From Sporomusaceae bacterium (GTDB lineage Bacteria > Bacillota > Negativicutes > Sporomusales > UBA7701): a stretch of 64,000 nt of DNA. Every line of letters begins with the position of its first letter. Position 1 is the stretch's first letter. Shown piece after piece: positions 1 through 8,737 of the stretch. Both the position numbers and the translations under genes were made by a program. Below the pieces are notes generated by a model. That model was not told the origin of the DNA and did not search any database. It saw nothing but the letters and a program-made list of their open reading frames with translations. The stretch is from assembly GCA_031460455.1 (NCBI GenBank), contig JAVKTQ010000001.1, positions 496,001 through 560,000 on the forward strand, read 5' to 3'.

Positions 1-882
1 GGTGCGCATCGCCTGCTCGCGCACCCCCGAAGGGGCCCGTTCAAGGAACTCGGGCGAATACTTCGTCATGAACCGCTCGCCGAGCGAATTCACCAGATAG
101 CCTCCGTGACGGATAAAGGTCGAATGACCGGGGCCCTCATAATCCTTCAGCATCGGCGAAACATCGTTATACTCCATATTCGCCAGCTCCCCGCCGGCAT
201 GGTACACCATCGCATACCCCTCGCCGGCGTTGTACGGGCAGTCGAACGTGCCGAACAAATAGCCCGAATCCGGCAGGCCGAACCGCCCCTGCCCGCCGGT
301 GCAGAGAATAACCGCCTTCGCGGTGCACACCTGGAAAACGCCGCTGCGGATATTGAACAGCGCCGCCCCCGTCACCCGGCCGTCGGCCGCAAACAGGCGG
401 GTGGCCATTGTCCGGTTCAGCACCTTGACTCCGTGCTCTTCCAGCAGCTTCGCCATCGCCGGCTTAATATCGCCGCGCATCTCCGCCAGAAAAGCGCCTT
501 TCGGGTGAAACTTCTGTACCATATAATGCCCGTTCTCGTCGCGGGGGAATGTCGCCACCCCCCATTCCTCCAATTCGCGGAGAATGGCAAAACTCTTCTC
601 TGCCACAACCCTGCTGATATTAGGGTCGGCGATCCCATCGCTCATCATGTCGATCGAATCGACATACTCCTGCACCGTCGCCACGCCAGGAACGGTAACG
701 TTATTGAACGCATCCATCCCCCGGCAGATCGAACCGCCGCGGCGAACCGTCGCCTTATCGACGATCAGCACCGACAGGGCGGGGTTCTTTTTTTTCGCCT
801 TCAGCGCCGCCATCGGGCCGGCGGTCCCGCCGCCGATAATCAGCAAATCGACCTGCAAATCCTCTTTACGGGTAATCTTCAC
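1..882 (-). CDS. FAD-dependent fumarate reductase/AprA-like flavoprotein, partial
   Basis: The 294 codons present are the N-terminal part; the gene runs off the left edge. It starts with GTG at 882, preceded by AAGGAGGGAG at 8-9 bases; the nearby ATG meets a stop at once. Residues 10-27 hold a dinucleotide-binding strand with GGGTAG, and a Gly/Arg-rich flavin-contact segment (RRGGSICRGMDAFN) follows near residue 47. A second FAD segment (ILCTGGQGRFG) lies near residue 190. This is the fold of the succinate dehydrogenase/fumarate reductase flavoprotein family, and the segment around residue 50 resembles the adenylylsulfate reductase alpha branch. The substrate cannot be told because the capping and catalytic part is outside the window. 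Confidence 0.8.
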   Translation of the reverse strand, partial: MKITRKEDLQVDLLIIGGGTAGPMAALKAKKKNPALSVLIVDKATVRRGGSICRGMDAFNNVTVPGVATVQEYVDSIDMMSDGIADPNISRVVAEKSFAILRELEEWGVATFPRDENGHYMVQKFHPKGAFLAEMRGDIKPAMAKLLEEHGVKVLNRTMATRLFAADGRVTGAALFNIRSGVFQVCTAKAVILCTGGQGRFGLPDSGYLFGTFDCPYNAGEGYAMVYHAGGELANMEYNDVSPMLKDYEGPGHSTFIRHGGYLVNSLGERFMTKYSPEFLERAPSGVREQAMRT

Positions 883-1308
883 GGCATCTCCCTCCTTGTC
901 CACCACAATATACCAACAATCCCGCCAAGTCTGTAGTCCCATTTACATTCTCACCTCCCGACGGTGATTTTTTTACACAGAGTGTTATTCTCCCGCCGGG
1001 CTTTTTTATCGGCATAATACCGTTTTTAAGCAATCAAACCTGCTGCCTATTAAAAACCCGCCCCCACAATACCCATATTTCCCCATTACGTCCCATCTCT
1101 GCCACCCTAATTCCTCCCCCGCCCCGCCTCCTCGTATTGCCCTTTTTACCCCCGCCCTTCCCGATACCTCCCCCGCCAACCCCTTATCTAACAGGCCTCC
1201 CCGCCCAAGAACCGCTACATTTTTACCTTAGTTGCAAAAATTCGTTTTTTTACGACTAGCATGGACATACTAAAATCCTACAACCCTCATAAAGGAGGTG
1301 CCGGCATC
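883..1308. other. Intergenic region, pyrimidine-rich on the plus strand
   Basis: This divergent spacer lies between the flavoprotein gene and a small plus-strand gene. From about 1020 to 1230 the plus strand is made largely of C runs and T, so the minus strand is G-rich. The stretch 1149-1174 has four C runs (5, 3, 3, 5) with spacers of 1, 2 and 7 bases, which on the minus strand fits the canonical G-quadruplex pattern. No convincing coding frame or repeat was seen. A T-rich stretch at 1230-1255 may hold the promoter of the small gene. Confidence 0.6.
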
Positions 1309-1455
1309 ATGCCCGACATCCACTTCATCACCGAACCCGACGCCGTAATCACCGGGCAAAAATCTCCCGCAGTCCCCGGCTATGTCGTAACCCTCCCCGA
1401 CAAAGACGAAATCCTCGCCAACCTCCATACCTGCTACTACCCGCCCGGCTACTGA
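1309..1455 (+). CDS. Small hypothetical protein, 48 aa
   Basis: The ATG at 1309 follows a strong ribosome site (AAAGGAGGTG, 8 bases away). An in-frame ATG at 1261 has no such site. The 48-residue product is acidic, has no membrane segment, and ends in the unusual tail HTCYYPPGY. It contains repeated Pro/Val motifs (SPAVPGYVV, LPDKDE) and one Cys near the C terminus. The gene stands alone, with its own terminator at 1491-1516. The strong ribosome site and terminator argue that it is real. I do not recognise a family; a peptide precursor is possible but there is no modification enzyme beside it. Confidence 0.6.
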   Translation: MPDIHFITEPDAVITGQKSPAVPGYVVTLPDKDEILANLHTCYYPPGY

Positions 1456-1486
1456 TTCCGCCCGCACCAACACCGCACAGCCATAC

Positions 1487-1516
1487 AAAAAACCGGGGCC
1501 TCCGCCCCGGTTTTTC
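1487..1516. terminator. Bidirectional intrinsic terminator
   Basis: A 9-bp stem (AACCGGGGC with GCCCCGGTT, 1491-1499 and 1504-1512) has an A run before it and a T run after it. It serves the small plus-strand gene and the convergent chemoreceptor gene. Confidence 0.85.
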
Positions 1517-1526
1517 CTTTGCGCTA

Positions 1527-2384
1527 CTATTTATCTTCCGTGAACTGGTACATCGTCGTAGACGCTTCCTGCAGATCACGGGCGAGAGTGATCAGCTGCT
1601 CGCTCTCCTTCGCGATCTCCTGCACCGAAGCCGCCTGATCGACGATATTGGCATCGATATCGTTCACCATGCCCCCGAGGTTGCTCACACCGGTCTGGAT
1701 CCTTTTCAGCGACGCCGTAATGCTCTTCACCGACTCGGCGCTCACGCCGGCCAGCTTCCGCACCTCCTCGGCCACCACCCCGAAGCCCCGGCCCATCTCG
1801 CCGACCCGCGCCGCCTCGATCGCCGCGTTGAGGCCCAGCAGATTCGTCTGGTCGGCCACGTTGCGGATAAAGCTCACGATCTCGTCTGTCTCCTTCGTGA
1901 ACTTCAGCAGCTCGCTGCTCAGCTCCTCCAGCTTCTTGCTGGCCGTCGAAAGCTCGCTCGACTTCGCCGCCAATTCCTCAAGGTTGGCGTTCATCGTCTC
2001 CGAAGACTGGGACAGCGTCGCCGCTCCCCCCGTCAGCCGCAGATAACCTTCCACCGTCCCGGTCGTCGTCACGACCCCGGCCGTCCTGTCCCCGTCCATG
2101 ATCGGCAGCGCGCAGACCACGTAGGCCACCGCGTGCGGCGACTTCTCCTGCGGGACCAGGCGGACGATCCGTCGCCTTTTTTCCATCGCCTCGGCGGACA
2201 CCTTGCCCTTCATCGTCTCGCCGGCATTATACTTGAGGTCGAGGCCCCCTCCTGCGGAGTACGCGGTAATGATACCATCCTTCACCACCGACACTCCCAG
2301 GCTCAGCGGGGTTGCATCGTCCAGATATGGAGCCACTATCTTGAATGCCTCCAGCACTTCTTCAGCCGTATACTCTTTTGCCAT
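1527..2384 (-). CDS. Soluble methyl-accepting chemotaxis-type signalling protein
   Basis: The product is 285 aa. The ATG at 2384 is chosen because GGGAGG lies 6 bases upstream; a longer frame with M 11 codons earlier lacks a site. Residues 1-125 form a small sensor region rich in Val/Gly strands and without membrane segments. Residues 150-285 are the conserved MCP hairpin, with the tip readable as [13 protein letters not shown] and a following [10 protein letters not shown]. There is no transmembrane helix, so it acts in the cytoplasm and presumably contacts CheA/CheW. The ligand is unknown. Its neighbours give no clue, as it stands alone between two terminators. Confidence 0.85.
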   Translation of the reverse strand: MAKEYTAEEVLEAFKIVAPYLDDATPLSLGVSVVKDGIITAYSAGGGLDLKYNAGETMKGKVSAEAMEKRRRIVRLVPQEKSPHAVAYVVCALPIMDGDRTAGVVTTTGTVEGYLRLTGGAATLSQSSETMNANLEELAAKSSELSTASKKLEELSSELLKFTKETDEIVSFIRNVADQTNLLGLNAAIEAARVGEMGRGFGVVAEEVRKLAGVSAESVKSITASLKRIQTGVSNLGGMVNDIDANIVDQAASVQEIAKESEQLITLARDLQEASTTMYQFTEDK

Positions 2385-2464
2385 ATTAGCCTCCCGTACA
2401 CACGTAATATTCGACATAATTCGGTATTAATTTCCATCCTCCTGCCAGAAATACACAAAAAAAA

Positions 2465-2497
2465 CAAGAAACCCCGGAGCCTCCGCCCGGGGTTCTT
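2465..2497 (-). terminator. Terminator of ileS
   Basis: On the minus strand the stem ACCCCGG/CCGGGGT (2471-2477 and 2487-2493) is followed by a T-rich tract. It lies just after the ileS stop at 2501. Confidence 0.85.
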
Positions 2498-2500
2498 ATC

Positions 2501-5293
2501 CTACAACTTCTTCACGACCGCCGCGCACCGCGGGCACAGCGCCTCATGCTCGGCGTCGGCGCCCACAGTCTCGCTGTACATCCAGCACCGCTCGCACTTC
2601 ACGCCGCCGGCCGGAACCACCGCCACCGCCAGCGCCAGCTCCTCGGCGCGGTACGCATCCTGCGGAGCCCGTGCGACCCCTTCGGTCACCTTCACCTGCG
2701 ACACGATCAGGATGGTCGCCAGATCGTCCTTCACCGCCATCAGATGGCGGTAATTGTCGCCATCCGCCCACAACTCGACCGCGGCATCCAGCGAATGGCC
2801 GATCGTCTTCGCCCGGCGGGCGTTCTCCAGCGCCTTCGTAATCTCGCCGCGCAGCGCCAGGATCTTATCCCACTTCGCCTCCAGGCCGGCGTCCAGGCAA
2901 TCGCGCCGCTCCTTGGGCCACAGCACCATCTGCACGCTCTCCGGCATACCCTTGGCCTTCGGCATATGCTGCCAGGCCTCCTCCGTCGTAAACGACAGCA
3001 CCGGCGACAGCATCGCCACCAGCGTCACCAGGATATCGTACATCGCCGTCTGCGCCGCCCGCCGCTCCACCGAGCCGGGCACCGACGTATACAGCCGGTC
3101 CTTGAGGATATCGAGATAAATCGACGACAAATCCACCGTGCAGAAATTGTGCACAGTATGATAAAGGAGATGGAACTCGTAATCGTCGTACGCCTTCGTC
3201 ACCTTCTGGCGCACCTGCTCCAGGCGCAGCAACGCCCAGCGGTCAAGCTCCAACAGCTCGTCGTACTCCACCCGGTCCTTGTCGGGGTCGAAATCGGCGA
3301 GATTGCCGAGGATATAGCGGAAAGTGTTACGGATCTTGCGGTAAACCTCCGCCAGCTGCTTTAAGATATCGTTCGAAATGCGGATATCGGTCTTGTAATC
3401 CGCCGAAGCCACCCACAGGCGAAGAATCTCCGCCCCGTACTGCTTGATGACCTCCTGCGGATAAATCACGTTCCCCAGCGACTTCGACATCTTCCGGCCA
3501 TCGCCGTCCACCACGAACCCGTGGGTCAACACCGAGCGGTAAGGCGCCCGGCCGCGCGTCGCCACCGTCGTCAGCAGGGAAGACTGGAACCAGCCGCGAT
3601 GCTGGTCGCTGCCCTCCAGATACATCGACGTCGGCCACTCCAACTCCGGCCGCACCTCGGCCACCGCCGCCCAGCTCGACCCGCTGTCGAACCACACATC
3701 CATGATATCCGTCTCCTTGCGGAAACCCCCGTGGCCGCAATGCTCGCACTTGAAGCCGGCCGGCAGAATATCCTCCGCCTCGTACTGCCACCACGCGTCC
3801 GACCCCTCGCGGCCGAAAAGCTCCTGCACCGCCGCGATCGTCGTATCGTTAACGATATGCTCGCCGCACTCCTTGCAATAGAAAATCGGGATAGGCACGC
3901 CCCACACCCGCTGGCGGGAAATGCACCAGTCCTGGCGGTCGGCCACCATATTGTGCATGCGCTCCTCGCCCCACGGCGGGATCCACTGCACATCGGCGAT
4001 CGCCGCCAGCGCAGCCTCGCGGAAGCCCTCCACCGACGCGAACCACTGCTCCGTCGCCCGGTAAATAACCGGGCTCTTGCAGCGCCAGCAATGCGCGTAC
4101 TGGTGGCGGAGCGACCCCTTGCCAAGCAGCAGGCCCCGCTGGGCCACCTCCTTCAAAATCGGCACATTCGCGTCCTCCACGAACAGCCCCTTGAACATGC
4201 CGCCCTCGGCCGTAAACTTGCCGGCGTGATCCACCGGATTGATGATCGGCAGTCCGAACTTGACCCCTGTCTCGAAGTCCTCCACCCCGTGGCCGGGAGC
4301 GGTATGCACGCAGCCCGTGCCCGCGTCCAGCGTCACATAATCGCCGGTCACAACCCGCGACTCGCGGTCGATGAACGGGTGGCCGAACAGCATCCCCGTC
4401 AGCGTCTCGCCCTTCATCGGCTCACCCAGCACCGTATACTCGCCGAGCTTGTTCGCCTCGGCCACGCTCTTCACCAGCTCGGCCGCCATCAGGTATACCT
4501 CGCTGCCGAACTGGACCCACACATAATCGAACTCCGGGTGGACCGCGATACCCGTATTCGCGGGCAGCGTCCACGGCGTCGTCGTCCAGATCACGCAATA
4601 AACATTCGCGGCATCCACGCCCACCGGCAAGTTGCCCTTATCGTCCACCAGCGGGAACTTCACGAAAATCGAATGCGACTTCTTCTCCGCATACTCGATC
4701 TCCGCCTCAGCCAGCGCCGTCTCGCACGTCGTGCACCAGTAGACCGACTTCAGGCCCTTGTAGATATAGCCCTTCTTGGCCATCGCGCCGAAAACGCCGA
4801 TCTGCTTGGCCTCGAACGACGGCTTGAGCGTGATATACGGATCGTCCCAGTCCCCCTGCACCCCCAGGCGCTTGAAATCATCGCGCTGCAGATCGAGGCA
4901 CTTCAGCGCGTACTGCTTGCACTCGCGCCGGAGATCGAGAGCCTTGAGCTCATGGCGGTTCAGACCGAGGATCTTGATCGCCGCGTGCTCGATCGGCATC
5001 CCGTGCGTATCCCAGCCCGGCACATACGGTGCGTCATAGCCCCTGAGCGACTTATACTTGATAATGATATCCTTCAGCACCTTGTTGAGCGCCGTGCCGA
5101 TATGGATACTGCCGTTCGCGTACGGCGGCCCGTCGTGGAGGATGAACTTCGTCTTGCCCTTCGACGCCGCCAGCTTCTTTTTATAAATATCGTTCTTCTC
5201 CCAGTATGCCAAAAGCTCCGGCTCCCGCTCCGGCAACCCCGCCCGCATCGGGAACTCCGTCTGCGGCAAATTCAAAGTCTTGCTGTAATCCAT
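2501..5293 (-). CDS. ileS: Isoleucyl-tRNA synthetase
   Basis: The product is 930 aa, a normal length for bacterial IleRS. It charges tRNA-Ile in the cytosol. The class I HIGH motif is readable as NGSIHIG (residues 60-66) and the KMSKS loop as KMSKSLGN (about residue 600). A C-terminal zinc knuckle is formed by CERC and CPRC in the last 35 residues. The start is the ATG at 5293, with GGAGGT 7 bases upstream; a GTG three codons earlier overlaps that site and is unlikely. The gene lies behind an Ile T-box, with about 280 bases of extra leader that contain a dispersed hairpin repeat. Confidence 0.97.
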   Translation of the reverse strand: MDYSKTLNLPQTEFPMRAGLPEREPELLAYWEKNDIYKKKLAASKGKTKFILHDGPPYANGSIHIGTALNKVLKDIIIKYKSLRGYDAPYVPGWDTHGMPIEHAAIKILGLNRHELKALDLRRECKQYALKCLDLQRDDFKRLGVQGDWDDPYITLKPSFEAKQIGVFGAMAKKGYIYKGLKSVYWCTTCETALAEAEIEYAEKKSHSIFVKFPLVDDKGNLPVGVDAANVYCVIWTTTPWTLPANTGIAVHPEFDYVWVQFGSEVYLMAAELVKSVAEANKLGEYTVLGEPMKGETLTGMLFGHPFIDRESRVVTGDYVTLDAGTGCVHTAPGHGVEDFETGVKFGLPIINPVDHAGKFTAEGGMFKGLFVEDANVPILKEVAQRGLLLGKGSLRHQYAHCWRCKSPVIYRATEQWFASVEGFREAALAAIADVQWIPPWGEERMHNMVADRQDWCISRQRVWGVPIPIFYCKECGEHIVNDTTIAAVQELFGREGSDAWWQYEAEDILPAGFKCEHCGHGGFRKETDIMDVWFDSGSSWAAVAEVRPELEWPTSMYLEGSDQHRGWFQSSLLTTVATRGRAPYRSVLTHGFVVDGDGRKMSKSLGNVIYPQEVIKQYGAEILRLWVASADYKTDIRISNDILKQLAEVYRKIRNTFRYILGNLADFDPDKDRVEYDELLELDRWALLRLEQVRQKVTKAYDDYEFHLLYHTVHNFCTVDLSSIYLDILKDRLYTSVPGSVERRAAQTAMYDILVTLVAMLSPVLSFTTEEAWQHMPKAKGMPESVQMVLWPKERRDCLDAGLEAKWDKILALRGEITKALENARRAKTIGHSLDAAVELWADGDNYRHLMAVKDDLATILIVSQVKVTEGVARAPQDAYRAEELALAVAVVPAGGVKCERCWMYSETVGADAEHEALCPRCAAVVKKL

Positions 5294-5372
5294 CCCAGCC
5301 ACCTCCGTAAAATATAGAACACGAAAATTTCAAACCCCGGCGTCCTCTTTATCCGCCTAAAACCTTCAATGC

Positions 5373-5490
5373 GCCGCGGCCGTTCAGAAGGCCGTAGATG
5401 CAAGGCGCACCGGAAGAGCGCGCCGCGACGCGTACTCGGACGTACGCTAGCAAGCGCTCTGAGGAGCAACGCAGCAGATGCGGCGCTTTC
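5373..5490 (+). repeat. Dispersed hairpin repeat, family A copy 1
   Basis: This copy lies in the ileS leader between the T-box terminator and the start codon. It shares with the other copies the blocks CCGTTCAGAAG, GATGCAAGGCGCACCGGA, AGCGCTCTGAGGAGCAACGC and CAGATG. The central hairpin is GCGTAC/GTACGC. The outer stem is changed to a GGCCG-type left arm and a CGGC-type right arm, so pairing is largely kept although the sequence differs. Confidence 0.85.
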
Positions 5491-5570
5491 CCGCGCCGGC
5501 GCGGATAGCTCAACTAAGGCGCGGGCTAATCGCCCTCGCCAAGTTTCGCTTATCAACGACTGCCCCAAAT

Positions 5571-5830
5571 AAAAAGAGCCTCGCCCTAAAAGGGACGAGG
5601 TTATCTCGCGGTACCACCCTACTTGCTCACGCCACTCAAAACGTCTAACGCCCGTCACGCGGCGGAGCCTACTGCCTTCGGTCCGCAGCTCGGGAGGGAT
5701 CTTCACCGCATCGGTCCTGCCGGGCTTCCACCGCCCCCGGCTCGCTGGGAAGACACAGAAAGGCTACTCTCTCCGTCATCGCTTTTGTTGTATTCGGCTG
5801 TTGATAAACGTCGCCGCGGCTATGCTTGAA
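5571..5830 (-). promoter_or_regulatory. T-box leader of ileS, Ile specifier
   Basis: On the minus strand the T-box core GGGTGGTACCGCG occupies 5607-5619. It is followed by a terminator stem CCTCGTCCC/GGGCGAGG and a T run (5571-5600). In the specifier region the sequence GAAG-ATC-CCTCC places the Ile codon AUC at 5700-5698. Stem I elements are visible upstream (AGAGAG and an AGCGAGCC/GGC helix). The UGGU in the core fits a discriminator base A. Uncharged tRNA-Ile should bind and let transcription continue into ileS. Confidence 0.93.
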
Positions 5831-5847
5831 AATACTGTATGCACAAT

Positions 5848-5877
5848 ATTATATACGACCGCGTCGCTTTTAGTCAA
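5848..5877 (-). promoter_or_regulatory. Probable sigma-A promoter of the ileS leader
   Basis: On the minus strand TTGACT (5877-5872) and TATAAT (5853-5848) are separated by 18 bases. The -35 box overlaps the stop codon of the upstream DUF167 gene, so ileS can be transcribed apart from the division cluster. Confidence 0.7.
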
Positions 5878-6181
5878 ACTTTACCGTCGCCAGCGCGGCA
5901 AAAAGCGCCGCCTTGCCCAGGCCGGCCACCCGCACCGTCTTGTCGCGGCTCTTCAGCCCGGCCACGATGGCCACCCGGCCCTTAGCCACCTTCAGCAGCT
6001 CGGCGAAAAACGCCGTGCAGGCCGCGTTGGCCGCGCCCTCCACCGGCGGCGACGTCAGAGCCACCCGGACGGCAGCCCCCGCCAGGCCCGTAACGGCGCA
6101 GCGCGACGCGCGCGGCTGCACCCGCACCCTGAAGGTCACGCCCTCCGGCCCCTCTCTCACATCCAGCGCCGCAAAATCCAC
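5870..6181 (-). CDS. yggU: DUF167 / YggU family protein
   Basis: The product is 103 aa, the usual size of this small cytosolic family of unknown biochemical role. The family signature is readable as VRVQPRASRC near residue 20 and SPPVEGAANAA near residue 45. The GTG start is 2 bases after the divIVA stop, and the nearest purine-rich site (AGGAGG) lies inside the divIVA end, about 13 bases away, so translation is probably coupled. It is the last gene of the yggS-sepF-proC-ylmH-divIVA cluster, its usual place in Bacillota. Confidence 0.88.
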   Translation of the reverse strand: MDFAALDVREGPEGVTFRVRVQPRASRCAVTGLAGAAVRVALTSPPVEGAANAACTAFFAELLKVAKGRVAIVAGLKSRDKTVRVAGLGKAALFAALATVKFD

Positions 6182-6183
6182 CG

Positions 6184-6636
6184 CTAGTTGTCGTCCTCCT
6201 GCGCGTTCTGCAGCATCTCCAGCTGGGCCTGCAGCAGCGTCCGCATCCGCGTCCGGTAAATCTGGGACTGCTTCTGCAGTTCCTCATACTCGCCATGCAG
6301 GCGGCGGACCTTCGACATCGACTCCTCCACCAGCTTCTGGCCGCGGATCTCGGCCTCCTTGATCTGCAGCTCGCTCTCCTTGCGGGCGTTAAGCTTGACC
6401 TCCTCGGCCGTCTCCTGAGCGATAACCAGCGTACTGTGGAGCGTGTTCTCCATATGCTGATAATGCTCCAGCTTGCTGTTCACCCGGTCGAGCGTCTCCT
6501 TCAGCTCGATGTTCTCGCGGTACAGCTTCTCGTAATCCTTGACCACCTCATCGAGGAAAGCGTCCACCTCTTCCTCGCTGTAGCCGCGGAAGCCGCGTTT
6601 GAATTCTTTGTTGTGGATGTCTAATGGCGTCAGCAT
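6184..6636 (-). CDS. divIVA: DivIVA cell-division/polarity protein
   Basis: The product is 150 aa. The N-terminal lipid-binding part reads TPLDIHNKEFKRGFRGY, the hallmark of DivIVA, followed by EEEVDAFLDEVV. The rest is continuous coiled coil to about residue 140. The protein binds negatively curved membrane at septa and poles and recruits division and, in spore formers, chromosome-anchoring partners. Its position between ylmH and yggU is the conserved Bacillota order. The spacing to ylmH is 12 bases, which suggests one transcript. Confidence 0.95.
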   Translation of the reverse strand: MLTPLDIHNKEFKRGFRGYSEEEVDAFLDEVVKDYEKLYRENIELKETLDRVNSKLEHYQHMENTLHSTLVIAQETAEEVKLNARKESELQIKEAEIRGQKLVEESMSKVRRLHGEYEELQKQSQIYRTRMRTLLQAQLEMLQNAQEDDN

Positions 6637-6648
6637 TGCCCCACTCCC

Positions 6649-7434
6649 TTATATAAACCTTTTCAGATATATACTCGTCCGGCCCTTCTTTGTCTGGCCG
6701 AGGATCTCCACCACCTCGACCCGGCCGCGGCCGCGCATCGAGATGACATCCCCCGCCTTGATCGCCTGCGCGGGGCCCTTGGCATCCTGCCAGTTCACCT
6801 TCACCTTTGCGGCCTCGATCTCCTCCGTCATCTGGCTGCGCGAAGTCCCGTAGCCAGCCGCCGCAATCGTATCCAGCCGCAGCGACGCCACCGTCGCCCG
6901 GATCTCCTTCACCTTCTCCTCGCGGGGCGCGATATCGGCCAGCGCGATCGGCGCAAGCTCAACAGGGGCCGCCCCGATCTTATGCAGATTATCCTTGATG
7001 AACCCCGCCAGCGTCGCGTCGCACACAATCTGGCAGCCCCGGCCGCCCATCACGATATCGCCCACGACCTCGCGCTTCACGCCTAAAGCCAGCACCGCCC
7101 CCAGCACATCCCGGTGGCTGATGCTGTAATACCGCACATCCACCTCGGCCGCCAGGGCCGCCAGCTCGAAATCCGGCTTGCCGCGGAAATCCTCCTCGAC
7201 AAACGCCGCCTTTACCCGCTCAGCCCCCGGATAGCCCCCGTCCGCTTCCAGCTTAACCCGCGGATAATGGGCGGTTACCGTCTCGGCGATACTGTAGCCG
7301 AAAGGATCGAGAAACTCGCTCACCTTATACCGTCTGCTCTTCAGCGCCCCCTCGGCCAGATCCACCAGCCTCGCGGCCAGATCCGACTCGCCGCTGGCGC
7401 GGTAAAAGCGCAGAATCTTTTCCCGTTCGCTCAT
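6649..7434 (-). CDS. ylmH: YlmH, S4-domain RNA-binding protein
   Basis: The product is 261 aa. A central domain (about residues 70-175) carries VLGALLALG-type text (here VLGAVLALGVKREVVGDI), typical of YlmH. The C-terminal S4 domain begins near residue 180 with LRLDTIAAAGYGTSRSQ and ends in the basic tail KGRTSIYLKRFI. S4 proteins of this type bind rRNA or tRNA on stalled 50S subunits, and in Gram-positive bacteria the gene lies in the division cluster. The ATG overlaps the proC stop by 4 bases, so translation is coupled. Confidence 0.93.
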   Translation of the reverse strand: MSEREKILRFYRASGESDLAARLVDLAEGALKSRRYKVSEFLDPFGYSIAETVTAHYPRVKLEADGGYPGAERVKAAFVEEDFRGKPDFELAALAAEVDVRYYSISHRDVLGAVLALGVKREVVGDIVMGGRGCQIVCDATLAGFIKDNLHKIGAAPVELAPIALADIAPREEKVKEIRATVASLRLDTIAAAGYGTSRSQMTEEIEAAKVKVNWQDAKGPAQAIKAGDVISMRGRGRVEVVEILGQTKKGRTSIYLKRFI

Positions 7435-8249
7435 TTATGCTTCTGCCCCATCTCGCGCGAGCGCTCCGTAGCCGCCACCACAGCATCCATCAGCGCGGCC
7501 CGCACGCCCTTCTGCTCCAGCGTGTGCACCCCGGCGATCGTCGTGCCCGCCGGCGAGGTCACCATATCGCGGAGCTTCGCCGGGTGTTCGCCCGTCTCCA
7601 GCACCATCTTCGCCGCTCCGTAGAGCGTCTGCGCGGCCAGCGTGATCGCCGTCTGGCGGGGTAACCCCACCCGCACCCCGGCGTCGGCCAGCGCATCGAT
7701 CATCACATATGCAAACGCCGGACCGCTGCCCGACAACCCGGTCACCGCGTCCATAGCGTCCTCTTTCACAGTTACGACCCGGCCCACCGCCGCGAACAGC
7801 GCCGCGGCCACCTCGCCGTCCTTGTCGCTCGCGTGGCGGCCGAGCGCGAGTGCGCTCATCCCCGCCCCCACGGCCACCGGCGTATTCGGCATCACCCGGA
7901 TAACCGGCGTCTCCGGCAGCTTATCCTCCAGCGTCGCCAGCGTAACCCCCGCGGCCACCGAAACGACCAGCGTCGTCTTCGCCACCGCCGGCGAAAGCAC
8001 CGTCAGCACCTCGCCGATAACCTGCGGCTTCACCGTCAAAAACAGCACATCCGCCTTCGCGGCCGCCGCGGCCGAATCCCGCGCCGTCGCCACCTTATAA
8101 GTCTTCGCCATATAATCGAGGCGGTCCGCCGACACATCGACCACCGTCAGCTGCCCGGCGGAAACCAGGCCGGCCTGCAGCATCCCGCGTACCAGCGCCT
8201 CGGCGATCGCGCCGCCGCCGACAAACAAAATCCGCTTATTCGTCAACAT
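7431..8249 (-). CDS. proC: Pyrroline-5-carboxylate reductase
   Basis: The product is 272 aa, normal for ProC, which makes proline from pyrroline-5-carboxylate with NAD(P)H. The N-terminal Rossmann motif reads FVGGGAIAEALVRGM, and the C-terminal dimer domain has the family signature GLSGSGPAFAYVMIDAL and the following GLPRQTA. ProC genes often sit in this position between sepF and ylmH in Clostridia and Negativicutes. The start is the first ATG. The stop overlaps the ylmH start. Confidence 0.94.
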   Translation of the reverse strand: MLTNKRILFVGGGAIAEALVRGMLQAGLVSAGQLTVVDVSADRLDYMAKTYKVATARDSAAAAAKADVLFLTVKPQVIGEVLTVLSPAVAKTTLVVSVAAGVTLATLEDKLPETPVIRVMPNTPVAVGAGMSALALGRHASDKDGEVAAALFAAVGRVVTVKEDAMDAVTGLSGSGPAFAYVMIDALADAGVRVGLPRQTAITLAAQTLYGAAKMVLETGEHPAKLRDMVTSPAGTTIAGVHTLEQKGVRAALMDAVVAATERSREMGQKHK

Positions 8250-8282
8250 CTCTGTCCTCCCGCATCCGGCGGCCGAAAAATA

Positions 8283-8723
8283 CTACTGCTTACTGTTCCA
8301 GGGCAGAATCGTCCTCTCCAGGCTCTCCTCGCGGCTGTTGTAAGCAACATCGACATTATTAGGCGCGCACAAAAAAATATTATTGCCGATCTTCTGGATC
8401 GTCCCACCGAGAGCATACGTCGTGCCGCTGATGAAATCGATCATCCGCTTGGCCACTTCCTTATCCGTATTCTCAAGATTGATCACCACCGGCTTGCGGT
8501 TCTTCAAATGATCGGCCACGTACTGGGCATCGTCGAAAACGAACGGTTCCACCACCATAACCTTCATCTGCTTGGGTTGGGCTGTCGGCAAATTCACGAT
8601 ATTCCCACCCTTCTTACCCTTGCTCTCCGGCTCCTCCTGGCGGGGGCGCTGCTGCTCCTCCTCCACCGTCTCCACCGGCTCGAAAAGACCCAGGCTGCCC
8701 CAAACCTTCTCCATAAATTTCAC
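8283..8723 (-). CDS. sepF: SepF, FtsZ-associated division protein
   Basis: The product is 146 aa. The N-terminal 15 residues form an amphipathic membrane-anchor helix (MKFMEKVWGSLGLF), followed by a charged Glu/Gln linker. The conserved core starts with VMVVEPFVFDDAQ (about residue 55) and contains VVINLENTD and FISGTTYALGG. SepF bundles FtsZ and ties it to the membrane. It lies between yggS and proC, as expected. Confidence 0.95.
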   Translation of the reverse strand: MKFMEKVWGSLGLFEPVETVEEEQQRPRQEEPESKGKKGGNIVNLPTAQPKQMKVMVVEPFVFDDAQYVADHLKNRKPVVINLENTDKEVAKRMIDFISGTTYALGGTIQKIGNNIFLCAPNNVDVAYNSREESLERTILPWNSKQ

Positions 8724-8737
8724 GACGCTTCCCCCTT

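Noticed and set aside
3521-5317. A 598-codon open frame on the plus strand opposite ileS
   Set aside because: It is the antisense of a certain gene; its product is an Arg/His/Leu-rich string typical of GC-rich antisense frames.
5571-5830. A tRNA gene, because of tRNA-like stems
   Set aside because: The conserved GGTGGTACC core, specifier and terminator show a T-box leader.
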